DNA from: Chara braunii | Lineage: Eukaryota; Streptophyta; Charophyceae; Charales; Characeae | NCBI GenBank assembly: GCA_003427395.1 | Contig: BFEA01000057.1 | Location: 1,913,955 to 1,947,977, forward strand | Length of the DNA: 34,023 bases | Direction of reading: 5' to 3' | Shown: piece by piece, positions 10,255 through 20,584 of the stretch | Layout of the letters: each line of letters begins with the position of its first letter | How positions within the stretch are numbered: position 1 is the stretch's first letter | Position numbers and translations under genes: made by a program | The notes under the pieces: generated by a model | Told to the model about the DNA's origin: nothing | Databases searched by the model: none | What the model saw: the letters and a program-made list of their open reading frames with translations, nothing else

Positions 10255-10735
10255 TATTTGTCTGCACTGTGTCGGACTTCCGTAGTTGGCATATATCTGC
10301 GTGTCTGGGTCGATCTACCTGATTGTTAGTGTCTGTTTATCCGGTGTCTGTATGTCTAGCACGTCTGTACGTTTACTTTCTGCTTCGCCCGTTTGTCACT
10401 GTCCGCCTGCATGTCTGACTTTGTATCCAACTGTGTCAGACTGTGTGCTAGTCCGTGTGTCCGACTGTGTGTCTGTATGTATGCATCTATCCTCGACCGT
10501 CTACTAGCTCGCCAGTATCTGATCATTTGTCTATCTCACTTGCACACATTCATACAGACGGAGTTTATCTGACTGTCTGTTCCGCTTGTCCTGTTCTAGT
10601 TGTTCCCGCCTTTTCTGTACCTGTCCGCCCTGACTGCCCTTGTTTGTTTAGCAGTGGCTCACTGCCTGTGTTCGTCTGTGCTTTTGTCTGCCTGTTTACT
10701 CGTCTGTGTATGCCTGTTTGTTGGTCTTTCTCTTT
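10255..10735. repeat. Degenerate TGTCTG/CTGT-rich repeat, copy 2
   Basis: Same composition and hexamer-like periodicity as 8695-9070, grading into CTT-rich sequence at 10725-10800. The 10810-11095 interval that follows holds nothing recognised. Confidence 0.7.
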
Positions 10736-11100
10736 CTTCCTCTCTTGGCTTTCCTCCCTCTCTTCTTATTCTTTCTTCTTCTGTGTACTCCTTCCTTTCC
10801 TCTAGTTGACATGGTTCAATGATCTTTCACAACACCCCCCCTAGCAACATACCACTGGGATTACTACGCTCCAGACTCTTCACCGGACTATTCATTCGGC
10901 ATGAGCGATAGTCGGTGTGTATCAAGGGCAAGATGTAATCAGAGAGAGATGATGACTCGCGCTTACCGGGCATCTCCCCGTTCAAGACCAACGATCCCTC
11001 CCTGATACGTGATTGTTGAGAAGGTTACCCAGGCCCTTTGACCCAGGCAAATCGACTCGTGTGATTCATCAGTATAGTGCGTGTCAGCCTAGGTAAGAGC

Positions 11101-11118
11101 TCTCTCTCTCTCTCTCTG

Positions 11119-11192
<74 letters not shown>

Positions 11193-11193
11193 N

Positions 11194-11286
<93 letters not shown>
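11101..11286. repeat. (CT)n-(CA)n compound microsatellite
   Basis: CT dinucleotides to 11254, with two TCTGTCTCTG interruptions and a single N at 11193, pass directly into (CA)n to 11286. The N inside a perfect repeat suggests the assembled length is uncertain. Confidence 0.97.
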
Positions 11287-11287
<1 letters not shown>

Positions 11288-11575
11288 GGTACGAAGCACC
11301 AAAACACTAAGTACGGAGCACCAAATAGCATGTATTGGACCGCTGATTCGTGAACCATGAAGCGCGCCGCACAATGCACCGAATCCATCACGAACCCACG
11401 ATGCACCAAGCGCGGAATCCACGAAGTAGCAAGGTCGAAGCACGAAGCATGAAGCACAGAATCCACAATGCTTCATGGAAGCACCAAGCACGTAGCACAC
11501 TAAATTCACGTAGAACATCGACTCTCGTACCACAAAGCACCGAAGCACGGACCACGTACTACGAAGTATCAAAGC
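11287..11575 (+). repeat. Degenerate short repeat rich in GAAGCAC/CACGAAG
   Basis: GAAGCAC, CACCAAGCAC, CACGAAGCA and related words recur roughly every 10-20 bp, mixed with GAATCCACRA words. The pattern is a strongly decayed short tandem repeat. No coding signal is visible. Confidence 0.6.
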
Positions 11576-11664
11576 GGAAGGCCCCGGCCAGGCAAGTATT
11601 CGCTCCCCAATTCATCACCGTGCTCACTGTCTCTTGCGTACCACGTAGCTAAAACTATAACGAC

Positions 11665-11665
11665 C

Positions 11666-11710
<45 letters not shown>

Positions 11711-12480
11711 TCGATAATAATGATAATATCGATAATACTGGTAATAATAGTGCAAAGATAAAGGATGTATACAAGTTATCTTTCCAGCCCAGTACGGTAC
11801 GGTTAGGATCACGGCGCGTTATATTCCGGGTTTAGCAGCCACTGCTCCCCCCCTTTCTTTCTCTCTTATACATACACACACACATGCACGTATCTTTCCT
11901 TGATGTAGCAATAGATTCATTCGATTTTGTTCATCCTATCGATGGCGTAGCGTGTGGTAGCCGCGAGGTCGATACACTCACACACACATACACACGTGCA
12001 ACAATGTACATTTCCATAATCTAGTGATAGATTCATTTGATCTCGTCCATCCCATCGACGAAAGTACTATGAGGCTAGCCGCAAGATAAGGAAACTTACC
12101 TGTTCTTTCTCCCGTTGTCGTCGACGTCGCAGATCGATATAGCTCGATGCACCCCTGAAACTCCCCACGATCTGTTAAGATACGTAGCATACTGATATCA
12201 CATCATGGGGGATACGAATGATTACAATCGCAGTTCCCAATAGATGCAGGTCGGGTCATCTGCGCCACCTCAGCACAGCGCCACTCGGATCGCACGGGCT
12301 CCCTATCCAATCACGACACTTCCCTATACAAACCAAACGCGTCGTTGTGAGCGCGGACAGAAAGGCAACATCACAACGAAGTAGCTATCATTCGAAACTT
12401 ATGGATGAGGGCATTTTAAAATCGAGCGTCGGCGACAGGTATGTCGCTCTCTCATCCTCTCTCTTCCTCCTCCTCTTCTC
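11665..12480 (+). repeat. Composite dispersed repeat, copy 3
   Basis: (TAA)n at 11669-11712 leads into a block (GTATACAAGTTATCTTTCC, then a GCGTTATATTCCGGG motif) resembling 2550-2605. CA tracts follow, then two copies of the ATTCATT block at 11911-11944 and 12027-12060, each with TTCATCC/TCCATCC and ATCGA. A donor-like CAGGTATGT at 12436-12444 precedes a TTC tract that continues to about 12590. The shared order with the copies at 1546-2290 and 2430-3310 shows common ancestry despite strong divergence. Confidence 0.65.
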
Positions 12481-12850
12481 CTTCTTTTCCTTCTCCTTCT
12501 TCTTCTTCCTCTCCCTCTTCTTCTTCTTCTTATTCTTCTTCTTCTTCTTCTTCTTCTTCTTCTTTTTGCTCGCTTCCTCTAATCGTGAGCCCGTATCCGC
12601 CCTGCGCTCACTTCCTCTCCCTTTTCTCCTTATTCTTCTTCTTCTTTTTCTTCCTTTTCTTCTTCTTCGTCTTCTTCCTCCTCCCTCTTCTTCTCTCAGC
12701 GCCTCCTTTCCTCGCGACCACCTCCTTTTCCTCCGCTTACTCTTCCTCCCTTTCTCTCTTCCTCTTCTACCTATTTTCCCTCTTCTTCTTCGCGCGCTCC
12801 TCGCCTCCTCTTTCGCGCGCCCTTCTCTTCTTCATCTTCGCTCTACTCCC
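12450..12850. repeat. TTC/TCC-rich polypyrimidine tract
   Basis: Long CTT/TTC/CTC-rich tract with a nearly pure (TTC)n core at 12531-12565 and GC-richer interruptions. Ser/Leu/Phe-rich open frames here are artefacts. 13035-13130 after it is A-rich (AAATAAA words), followed by AACT repeats at 13135-13160. Confidence 0.93.
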
Positions 12851-13193
12851 TATTCCCTCTGCTTCCGCCTCCGACTTCTTGGTCGCGTTGTCTCTTCCCG
12901 CCGGTCATGCGCGGGCTTCCCATCGGGTTGCGCGCGACTCGGTCATGCCCCGGTCACGGCGTACAGGCAAGTGCCTAGGTTGAATTCGTTCGCGATTTAG
13001 GTGCAGATTCGTCCACACGAATCTACTGCATGAGGCTCGAAATCATAATAGGCAAAAAAAAGAGTAAAAATAAAAAGAAAAGAAATAAAAATAAGAATCT
13101 AATGAAAAACGAAATAAATAAATAAAAAAAAAACAACTAAATACTAACTAACTAACTCACTGCTCATGCCACTTGTTGTGCACGAGCACAACT

Positions 13194-13810
13194 GAATCTA
13201 CGGCTCCAACTAACTGCTAACTTCTAATATCTAGGGCACGAGATTGAGCCCCGACTGACTGAACCCGGGTGAAAGTGAAAAAGAGCTCCTTAACAAAAAG
13301 GAGCTAATGTAGCAGTCAGGTGAACTTGATCCCCAAGTCTGTCAGTTAACAGTCTATACCCATACCTACCAAGTTAGCTCCTACTTTGATTTGAAGAAGA
13401 GCAGTTCGGATATATGTAGAAGATTCAGGCTCAGCCCACCTAGTGGTCCGAGCCTGTCTCTGATTCGGTGTACGTGTATGCTCGTCGGTATGCATGCTTG
13501 TGTGAGTGCTTGTTGGTTTGAATGTGTGTGTGACCCACAAGGGTACCTGATTCACCGAAAGGACTGACAGGCCGGCGCTCACTCGTGGCCGTGACATTGT
13601 GGGGCGCGGCGGGGAAAGCACTCGAGTGGCGGAAAAAAACACTCGAGATACTAAAAAGCAGTGAAAAACACTCAAGTAAGAGGTAGGCCGGTACCATACC
13701 CCGTAGAGGTAGGTGTGCCGGTTTCTCGAGGCTGGGCAGAAGAAAACAAAGGTTGGCATTTTTTAAGTCTCAATATCATTAGGTAGACGGGTACTCATTC
13801 AAGTAGCCTG
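13194..13810 (+). mobile_element. tRNA-derived SINE-like repeat, copy B
   Basis: Collinear with the copy at 3982-4600. A degenerate A-box-like GGCTCCAACT (13202-13211) and B-box-like GATTGAGCCCC (13243-13253) are followed by a hairpin (13284-13291/13298-13305), then the conserved GGCTCAGCCCACCTAGTGG (13427 on) and GGTAGGCCGGTACCA (13684 on) segments. Indels and a TG-rich expansion at 13470-13530 separate it from copy A. A perfect 7-bp hairpin (GTTGTGC/GCACAAC) at about 13175-13192 lies just upstream. Confidence 0.5.
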
Positions 13811-14669
13811 AGTCTAGGCCCTGTGCGGACGATATCAGACCTTGCAACAGTGCTTTCCTCTGCAAAGGGACGCGAAGGCACTGGTCGCTCGGGTGGCCAC
13901 GTGGGCTCGAAGTCGCCGCTCGAGAGGGCGACTTCCTGTCTTCGTACAGGAAGCGGAGCTGGAGTCTCAACTCTACTCGCAACATACGAGTAAGGACAGA
14001 TGTACCGACTATCGTTACCTATTATGGTTGGCAGTGTTTTTCTCTTGGTTGCCCCGGCTGCATGGTCAGGGGTTACATAAATTTTTCAGTCGTCTTTAGA
14101 TTTTACGGAGGCGCGACCTGCCGATTTTCCTATCCCTGTCGATCCGACGCCTTGTCACTCATTCTGATTCGTTTTTCCCTTACCGCCTGAACCTTTGACT
14201 GATTTAGATCATGGTCGAAGCATCCCGCTCGACTTTTTCTTGTCCTCATCCAACCCTCTGGCTTTGGCGGTCAGAAACTTTTAATTTTTACTATCCTTTA
14301 CTTGTTGTCGTATGCGTCGTATTACTGCATATGATCGTCTAGAAATCTCGGCCTCAATGGTCGAGAAGTTTGCTTCACGACACTATGCCTAAAATTTCTC
14401 ACTTTTTACTCTAGCATGCCTCCAGCACGACGACTGACGTCGATATTGCATCGAATGCAAAATCATGAGCAAATACCATTATAAGGGTGTTTGCTCCGAC
14501 AACGCAATCAATGTGTCGATTGCAAAAACATGGCCAAATCCAACAACGCTCTTTGCCTACATCGGAATGCTCATGCCTCAATTCCCCGCCCCCTACCTTC
14601 CAACCTGCACATGGTAACCCTCCAATCTTCAATCTCTTCCTCAAATTTCTTTTTCCCTCAACTCTTGTA
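13811..14669. other. No recognised gene
   Basis: Mixed-composition sequence. The 110-codon minus-strand frame at 14411-14743 shows no known motif and overlaps the plus-strand coding traces further right, so I treat it as chance. Confidence 0.5.
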
Positions 14670-15632
14670 GCCAAGAATGACTCAGTTATATCTGACGAAA
14701 GATTGGTAGCAGAATTCACTGAGTTAATCACCCCTCTGGTCAACCACCCTGCCCCTTACCCCATCCATGCGCACGATTGTCTCCATCACATCTTCTTCAT
14801 CGCCCCCCCCCCACTGCTTCCCTCCTTCTTCTCCACCTCTTTGCTATTTTCCTCCTCTTACCAAGATCCTTCGTCCGATTGCAGGGCAGACTGGTCCAGG
14901 AGAGGTTTGGCTCAACTCTTGAAGTGAGCGATCTCCTCGAATTTGCTCAGAACACCGCACTTGTCTCCTTCAGCAACGGCGACCAATCCTTTTTTTTCTC
15001 AAGAGAAAGAAAGCAATCGAACTTCGCTCTCACTCTTTTTTCTCCAATTTGCTCACCTCCCTCATATTCGTCGGCTCAAGACATCTTCACTTCTTGACAG
15101 TTGAAGAGCAGGACCGCGCCAAGTTGGATCTCGCCATCTTCAAGGAGGAGCGTGCACACGACCTTCGAGTTTTTTTTTACTGCTCCGTTCTCTGTTTGGC
15201 TTCCTCAAGGAGACTGTCCTTCAGGTTCTAGGTTACATCTGGTTTGCGAAGCCTCACCAAGCATCTCTCCTCTCTGGCGCTCTCCCCAGGCTTCATCACA
15301 CCACTCGCCTACTTCTTCAAGGGATTCTTCGTGGAACTCATCAAGACAGACTTCAACCATCTCTTTCTGCACGCGCTCATCTCCACAGGTCCAGGGTCTT
15401 GGTTCAGCCTGATTAAGGGCGCCATCTGCGACAGTCTCACGAAATTCTACCCTGTTCCCCAGTCCCCTAGAGAACCTTCCCACCCACCCTTCCAACCACC
15501 ACCACAACTTCTTCTTAGAACTCCTCAAGGTTCCTTCTCCTTTCCCCTCCTGGAAGAAACCCACAAGTGACACGAATGGCATCGAAAAGATCTTCCAATG
15601 CCTCCTCCTCGAGATGGACGAGATCATCTAGG
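14670..15632 (+). pseudogene. Traces of an unrecognised protein gene, frameshifted
   Basis: Coding-like sequence with ordinary amino-acid composition stands out from the pyrimidine-rich surroundings. A pyrimidine-rich CTTGTAG acceptor-like site (ending 14670) precedes a short acidic/hydrophobic stretch (about 14673-14745, NDSVISDERLVAEF). A second acceptor-like site (CGATTGCAG, ending 14885) precedes QERFGSTLEVSDLLEFAQN. Continuity then needs a frame change at the T run near 14990-15000. Next comes EEQDRAKLDLAIFKEERAHD, in the same frame across an in-frame TAG at 15229-15231 to FITPLAYFFKGFFVELIK and GSWFSLIKGAICDSLTKFYP. A last frame change near 15545 gives EKIFQCLLLEMDEII, ending about 15630. 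I do not recognise the family. It could be a decayed host gene, a captured gene fragment in a transposon, or a transposon ORF. Confidence 0.35.
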
Positions 15633-16453
15633 GCATCTGATTATGCCTCCGCCCCGGATTCCCCCCCGGCCGAAACGCATGCCTCTCTCTAACCCATGCT
15701 GCTCATTCCTCACGCTTCCCTCCATGCTTCCAACCGCCATAATCTCCCTTCCCCCAACCCTCAAAACCCATCAACACCCAAAACCCCTAGATCCTGGAAA
15801 AAAACCCACATCTTTCGAACCCTTGATCTCCTCTTTCTCTCCTTCTTCGGCATCTTTCTCCTCCCCCATCTCTTCACCTTCTACATTCTTTTCTTTAAGG
15901 TTCCCCTCTATCCCTGCTTCCTTCCATCTCGCCAGGACTAGTCCTATCTTCTCGCATAACCTTCCCCTTTGAGATACGACCAACAATCACTGTTCACAGA
16001 GAATTAAGTAGAAAAGGAATGAAGGGTGTTTGCGGCAAGGTCGATTCTATTAAAACTTTGTCTAAGCTTCTCTGCCTAAGGGTTAGTCATCAAGAGGGGT
16101 GGGGGGGGTGGGGGGAGGAGAAGTACTCAGAAGCAGATTAAGAACATCCTCTTCAAATGTTCTAAATGAAGAATAATTCGCTTCCCCGCTTCAAAGATAA
16201 TGTTGCAGAGTGAAAAGGGGAAGCAATAATGCAGGAGTTTTTTTGCTTGCTTAATAATACAAGGATCATTCGAGTTTGCCTCTCAATGCATGTTGTCGTC
16301 CATCTTTTACCTTTTGACCTTTAGTTACCACCAATCAACCTTTCAGTCCTTATGATCTTTTAGTAATAAACCCATTCTCTGTTTTGGATGTATGTCTTAC
16401 TCAGTTGTAATGACCAATCATTAATCGTTCGGTCTGATGGTTTTTTCGGTATC

Positions 16454-16454
<1 letters not shown>
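15633..16454. other. No recognised gene; C/T-rich, then mixed
   Basis: 15640-15970 is C/T-rich, with weak Pro/Ser-rich open frames that may be a continuation of the decayed coding region to its left. 16097-16120 holds a G-rich run. No supported gene. Confidence 0.5.
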
Positions 16455-16492
<38 letters not shown>

Positions 16493-16697
16493 NNNNNNNN
16501 NNNNNNNNNNNNNNNNNNNNNNNNNNNNNNNNNNNNNNNNNNNNNNNNNNNNNNNNNNNNNNNNNNNNNNNNNNNNNNNNNNNNNNNNNNNNNNNNNNNN
16601 NNNNNNNNNNNNNNNNNNNNNNNNNNNNNNNNNNNNNNNNNNNNNNNNNNNNNNNNNNNNNNNNNNNNNNNNNAAAAAAAAAAAAAAAAAAAAAAAA
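16455..16697. other. Assembly gap inside a poly(A) tract
   Basis: A38 at 16455-16492, then N at 16493-16673 (181 bases), then A24 at 16674-16697. The assembly evidently could not cross a long homopolymer, so true length and content are unknown. Confidence 0.98.
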
Positions 16698-17429
16698 CCT
16701 ACACCAACCAAGCCTTCAATCCAGCAAATCTTTAACCTTCCTCTCAGTTAATCACCGTATTAACGATTGACCAACCAAACGCTAATAAATAGGTTAAAAA
16801 AAAAAAAAAAAAGTGGGAAAAAAAGGGGGAGGGAACAGTAAAAAAAAAGAGGAAGTATAAAGAAAAGATGAGGCCAGGGGTCTGCACCCACTACAAAGTA
16901 TTCTACGATGTGTGACAATTTTTTATGTTTTTCTGAAAAATACAAAGTGTTTTTTTATTTGCATGAATGGATCATTTTCTGATTTAAAATGAATTGAAAT
17001 AGCACGTAAAACTATAAAGAACAGTTGTGCACCCGAATTCATGGGTTGGTACGTCTCCTTCACGCAAGTATTCATGATGATGTATAGTGGCAATAAAATG
17101 TGTCCACGAGGTGACGAGGATGAACAAGTAACGGGTATTGGAATACATTCATCACCATGTTTCTCATGATGCCTCGAGCAGACCATTCGACAGACGCGGA
17201 AGCGTTCCTGTCAGATCCACCACAATATTCGAATTTCACATTTCAAAATTTATTTCTCTGAGCTCGCTCGGAAACTACCAGGTCGTTGAGATCCAATGTA
17301 TTCGACAGTCGTACTGCGTCACTCGAGGCCACACCTGATCGAAATCCTGAATGGAGTGGTAGAATACTTCGCTAGTGGGTCCAGGCCCTAGAGGAAGGGT
17401 AAAAAGAAAAAAAAAAGAGAAAACTGTCT
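16698..17429. other. No recognised gene
   Basis: AT-rich sequence with A runs at 16796-16812 and 17400-17425. No frame of interest. Confidence 0.5.
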
Positions 17430-17840
17430 TCGAGCAAACAAATCAATAGTTTTCCATTCAATCAATCGTTTGTCAACCCACCAAACGATAATTAGATAGA
17501 TTCATCAACCAATCAATCACCAGACCTTTGTTAACAGAACATTTGACGAAACAACAATCAACCAATCGACCTATCTTAGTGGACTAATCACGCAAAGGAA
17601 CAATCAATCAATCAATCGTTCCATCAACCATTCCATGACTTAAGTAATCGACCGATCAACGACCGATCTAACCAATCATCAGAACACGCAATCAACCAAT
17701 CAGACGGAATAGTCAAACGACCAACCCACCGTCAGTTTAGACGTCCGACCACCTATCAATCAACCTACTCATCAATCAAACGACCGATCAATCGATTAAC
17801 TAATCAATTTTCAATTAACCAATCATTTCATTATCAAGAA
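17430..17840. repeat. Degenerate (AATC)n / CAATCAAC repeat
   Basis: Words CAATCAATC, ACCAATCA, GACCGATC and CAACCA recur throughout, the signature of an old tetranucleotide repeat eroded by substitution. Similar words at 16735-16790 and 18030-18190 show the array once extended further. Confidence 0.7.
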
Positions 17841-18701
17841 TCGCAGATCGCTTCCCCAACCACTTGCTTAAAGGCGCAACACTCATCCGAAGATATTAGC
17901 CCAGTCTTGTGAACCATTCATCAGGATCGTCCGACCAACCAACCAACCCTTCTTCATTTTGCCTCGGTAAAGCGGGAGATATAAAGGGAGAAAGAGTTGG
18001 CGACAAGGGCAAGCGGCAAAAAAGGGAAACCTCATTGCCCAATTGATCGTTTGTTCAACCCTGACAAGCCGCCCAAACTGTACAGACCGAACACTCAGCG
18101 GATCAGCCAATTGTAACAATTCCATCACTAAGTTCACTCATTATTCTCTGACCATTCAATACCCTAATCCCTCAATCCCTCGCTTCACTACTCTTCAGGC
18201 AATCAGTACACTATCATAACCTTGTGTGCCTGGGAAGTTTGCATACCGAGACAATCATAATTCGGTGCAATATATTCCTCATCACCAAAACAAAACAAAA
18301 AACAAAAGGAAGAGGCAGAAAAGGAAAAAGGGAAGGGGTTGGACGAAGACGCGATCACCACAACTGATCAACTCAGTGCGCTACCTTAACCTCGTATGCT
18401 TGCATATCAAGTCCATCATGTTTTCCTAATCTCTTTCAACATATAACAACGAAAGAAAGGAAGGCAAAAGACGTGATCATTGATCAACTCATCTCTGCCA
18501 CCCATCTTTTTACTCAACTAATACCCCAATCAAACGACAAACCAATTACGGCAGAAAAAGGATTAGTCCATCTCCATCAACAACAAACAAATTGATTCAA
18601 CCATCAAACCAATTTGTGAAGCTTGCGAAACACGAGATGGCGGTCCGACAGGATGGACACGAAGGGGTAGAGGAAGGAGGAAGTGGAGATGGAGCTGGAA
18701 G
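17841..18701. other. No recognised gene
   Basis: Mixed-composition sequence with A-rich runs at 18283-18335. No coding or RNA signal seen. Confidence 0.5.
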
Positions 18702-18837
18702 GGACAACGCAGCTCAAACGCAGACTCAACACCGCACGCACTCCAACAAGTGCAAAAATGATGAATGACAAAGTACAGACTGCAGCTTGGGTATACCCCC
18801 AATGAACTAACTGGCCTGGCCTGGCCTGGCCTGGTAC
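18702..18837 (+). repeat. 136-bp direct duplicate, left copy (artefactual)
   Basis: Identical by eye to 18876-19011. Both copies start GGACAACGCAG and end in (CTGGC)n CTGGTAC. The copies are separated only by a 38-bp sequencing-adapter junction, so the duplication is best read as an assembly artefact, not a genomic repeat. Confidence 0.95.
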
Positions 18838-18875
18838 CTGTCTCTTATACACATCTAGATGTGTATAAGAGACAG
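18838..18875. other. Nextera/Tn5 mosaic-end junction (sequencing contaminant)
   Basis: 18838-18856 is CTGTCTCTTATACACATCT and 18857-18875 is its exact reverse complement. This head-to-head pair of 19-bp mosaic ends is the known junction adapter of Nextera mate-pair libraries. Translated on the minus strand it gives SYTHLDVYKRQ, a peptide known as an adapter contaminant in predicted proteomes. It is not native DNA. Confidence 0.98.
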
Positions 18876-19011
18876 GGACAACGCAGCTCAAACGCAGACT
18901 CAACACCGCACGCACTCCAACAAGTGCAAAAATGATGAATGACAAAGTACAGACTGCAGCTTGGGTATACCCCCAATGAACTAACTGGCCTGGCCTGGCC
19001 TGGCCTGGTAC
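18876..19011 (+). repeat. 136-bp direct duplicate, right copy
   Basis: Second copy of 18702-18837. The sequence continues naturally into 19012 onward, so this copy, or a merger of the two, is probably the genuine locus. It contains a short (TGGCC)4 tract at its right end. Confidence 0.95.
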
Positions 19012-19152
19012 CGACCGTGGTACCGGGCAGGACAGGACTGGACTGAACAGTACACGGCCTGTGGGGTCAGGCCACGGCCTGGTCCCACAAGCCGAACTGG
19101 CAAATAGCCAGATAGGCCCCGACTGTAGGCCAGGGCAGATAGAGGCCCGCAG

Positions 19153-19156
<4 letters not shown>

Positions 19157-19197
<41 letters not shown>
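19157..19197. repeat. (GT)n microsatellite
   Basis: GT dinucleotides. A second (GT)n at 19400-19446 sits in the same sequence context. Confidence 0.97.
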
Positions 19198-19198
<1 letters not shown>

Positions 19199-19200
<2 letters not shown>

Positions 19201-19396
19201 ATCAAAGAGTGATGCCACGTGCATGTGACTGTGTTAGCGGATGAGTATCACCTATGCGACTTGACATGACCAAAAAAAAAAAAAAAAAAAAAGCAGATTG
19301 CCGCGTGGCAGGAAACAGCGTTCACGTGAGCCACATAGTGTCAGTGGCCACTAAGTCCACCACCGACTCAAAGCCAGTGGAATCAAAGAGTGATGC

Positions 19397-19446
<50 letters not shown>

Positions 19447-19480
19447 TTAGCAGATGAGTGTCACCTGTTCGATCTTGAAC
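19199..19480 (+). repeat. Diverged direct duplication around (GT)n tracts
   Basis: ATCAAAGAGTGATGCCACGTG, then GTGTTAGCRGATGAGTRTCACCT, occurs at 19201-19253 and again at 19382-19467. In the second copy a (GT)n tract separates the two words. A 20-base A run (19271-19290) lies between the copies. Confidence 0.8.
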
Positions 19481-19661
19481 TGACAATGGGTGCAGGTTGG
19501 AAGTGCATCACCTGCTCAAAACCAGGGAACAACACTCACACGAAGCAAATGAGAGCAACTTGTCTTCGACTTCATAACATAAAGTTCGTTTGCCACAAAA
19601 AGATCGAGCAGTGCCGACTGTCGGGCTTGGAACAGAGTCTGAAGGGGGAGGGCAGGGAGTA

Positions 19662-19878
19662 GAGCAAAAAGATCGAACAACACATTAAAGGCATCACGCA
19701 TTTACTCACGAAATCGGGCAACATACAGAGGAAGTCGAGCAAAAAGATTGAGCAGCACAATGAAGGGATGGTGCATTTACTCAGGAAATAGGGCAAGATA
19801 CAGAGGAAGTCGAGCAAAAAGATCGAGCAGCACAATGAAGGGATGGTGCATTTACTCAGGAAATCCGGCAACATACAT
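19662..19878 (+). repeat. 75-bp tandem repeat, 2.9 units
   Basis: Units start at 19662, 19737 and 19812 with GAGCAAAAAGATYGARCA. Units 2 and 3 are nearly identical, unit 1 is more diverged, and the third ends near 19878. A partial relative (CAAAAAGATCGAGCAG) lies at 19597. Because 75 is divisible by three, a minus-strand frame stays open as a 25-residue Cys/Leu/Phe-rich repeat, but nothing else supports translation. Confidence 0.92.
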
Positions 19879-20471
19879 TGCTAACTCATACGTATGCTTT
19901 TTTTTTTTTTTTAACAAAGCTCCATCTATTGGTGGGGAGCATCACCTGCTGGAAAACGGGCCCAGCGTCCCTTATACAGATAAGACAAAAAAACATTGGA
20001 AAGGCAGGAAATTGGATGGTGACTAAAAGAAGCCTGCCAGCATTGATTGCTCGGATGATCAGAGGATTGACTGAGCAGGTGTGGGACTGAAAACCTGATG
20101 ATCCCCTACTCCTCCTTCATTCCTGTACCAGGGCTGGGGTCCGGTGGGAACCACTGGATGCTCACATGCAGAACCATGGGAATTGGGCCACTTTGATTTT
20201 CAATCATGGGAAAGAGCCCCAACCACGAACATGGCTACATACACCGAAGGTGTGGCCCACTCCAGTTACAGAATTGTGGGAAAGAACCTTTACCAGAAAG
20301 CGAGGTGAATACATGACTATGTATGCCCACTAACGAAGGGGCATATGTTAACGCACATTCTGGCTGACAGATACCACCCGATTGAACGGAGGCCCACCGT
20401 CGGACAATGATAACAATGATGACGCCACCACCATTTTTTCACGGAATATAGAGGATGCAGCATGGAAAGTA
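19879..20471. other. No recognised gene
   Basis: Mixed sequence with a T run at 19899-19912. A loosely repeated word (CATGGGAA / TTGTGGGAAAGA) appears at about 20176, 20207 and 20275, suggesting an old repeat with a period near 65 bp. No coding signal. Confidence 0.45.
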
Positions 20472-20517
20472 CCGTTGAACCAATACCCCACTCGAAGTGG
20501 GGTATCCAGTTCAACGG
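20472..20517. repeat. Two-tier inverted repeat next to a LINE tail
   Basis: Outer arms CCGTTGAAC (20472-20480) and GTTCAACGG (20509-20517) enclose inner 10-bp arms ATACCCCACT (20483-20492) and AGTGGGGTAT (20496-20505) with loop CGA. Nineteen paired bases lie within 46 nt. It ends about 40 bp before the poly(A) end of the LINE at 20559. Confidence 0.9.
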
Positions 20518-20584
20518 ACGATGGGGAGGGTAGGGGGCTTTGTATTCGCATGCAATAATTTTTATTTTTATTTTTTATTTTTTT

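Noticed and set aside
8709-10805. Cys/Ser/Val-rich frames in the TGTCTG-rich tracts
   Set aside because: Artefacts of degenerate hexamer repeats.
12218-13000. 260-codon plus-strand frame
   Set aside because: Its bulk is the TTC/TCC tract; the non-repeat ends show no protein family.
14411-14743. 110-codon minus-strand frame
   Set aside because: No recognisable motif, and it overlaps the better-supported plus-strand coding traces at its right end.
18604-19224. 206-codon minus-strand frame
   Set aside because: It runs through the adapter junction and both copies of the artefactual duplication, so it does not exist in the organism.
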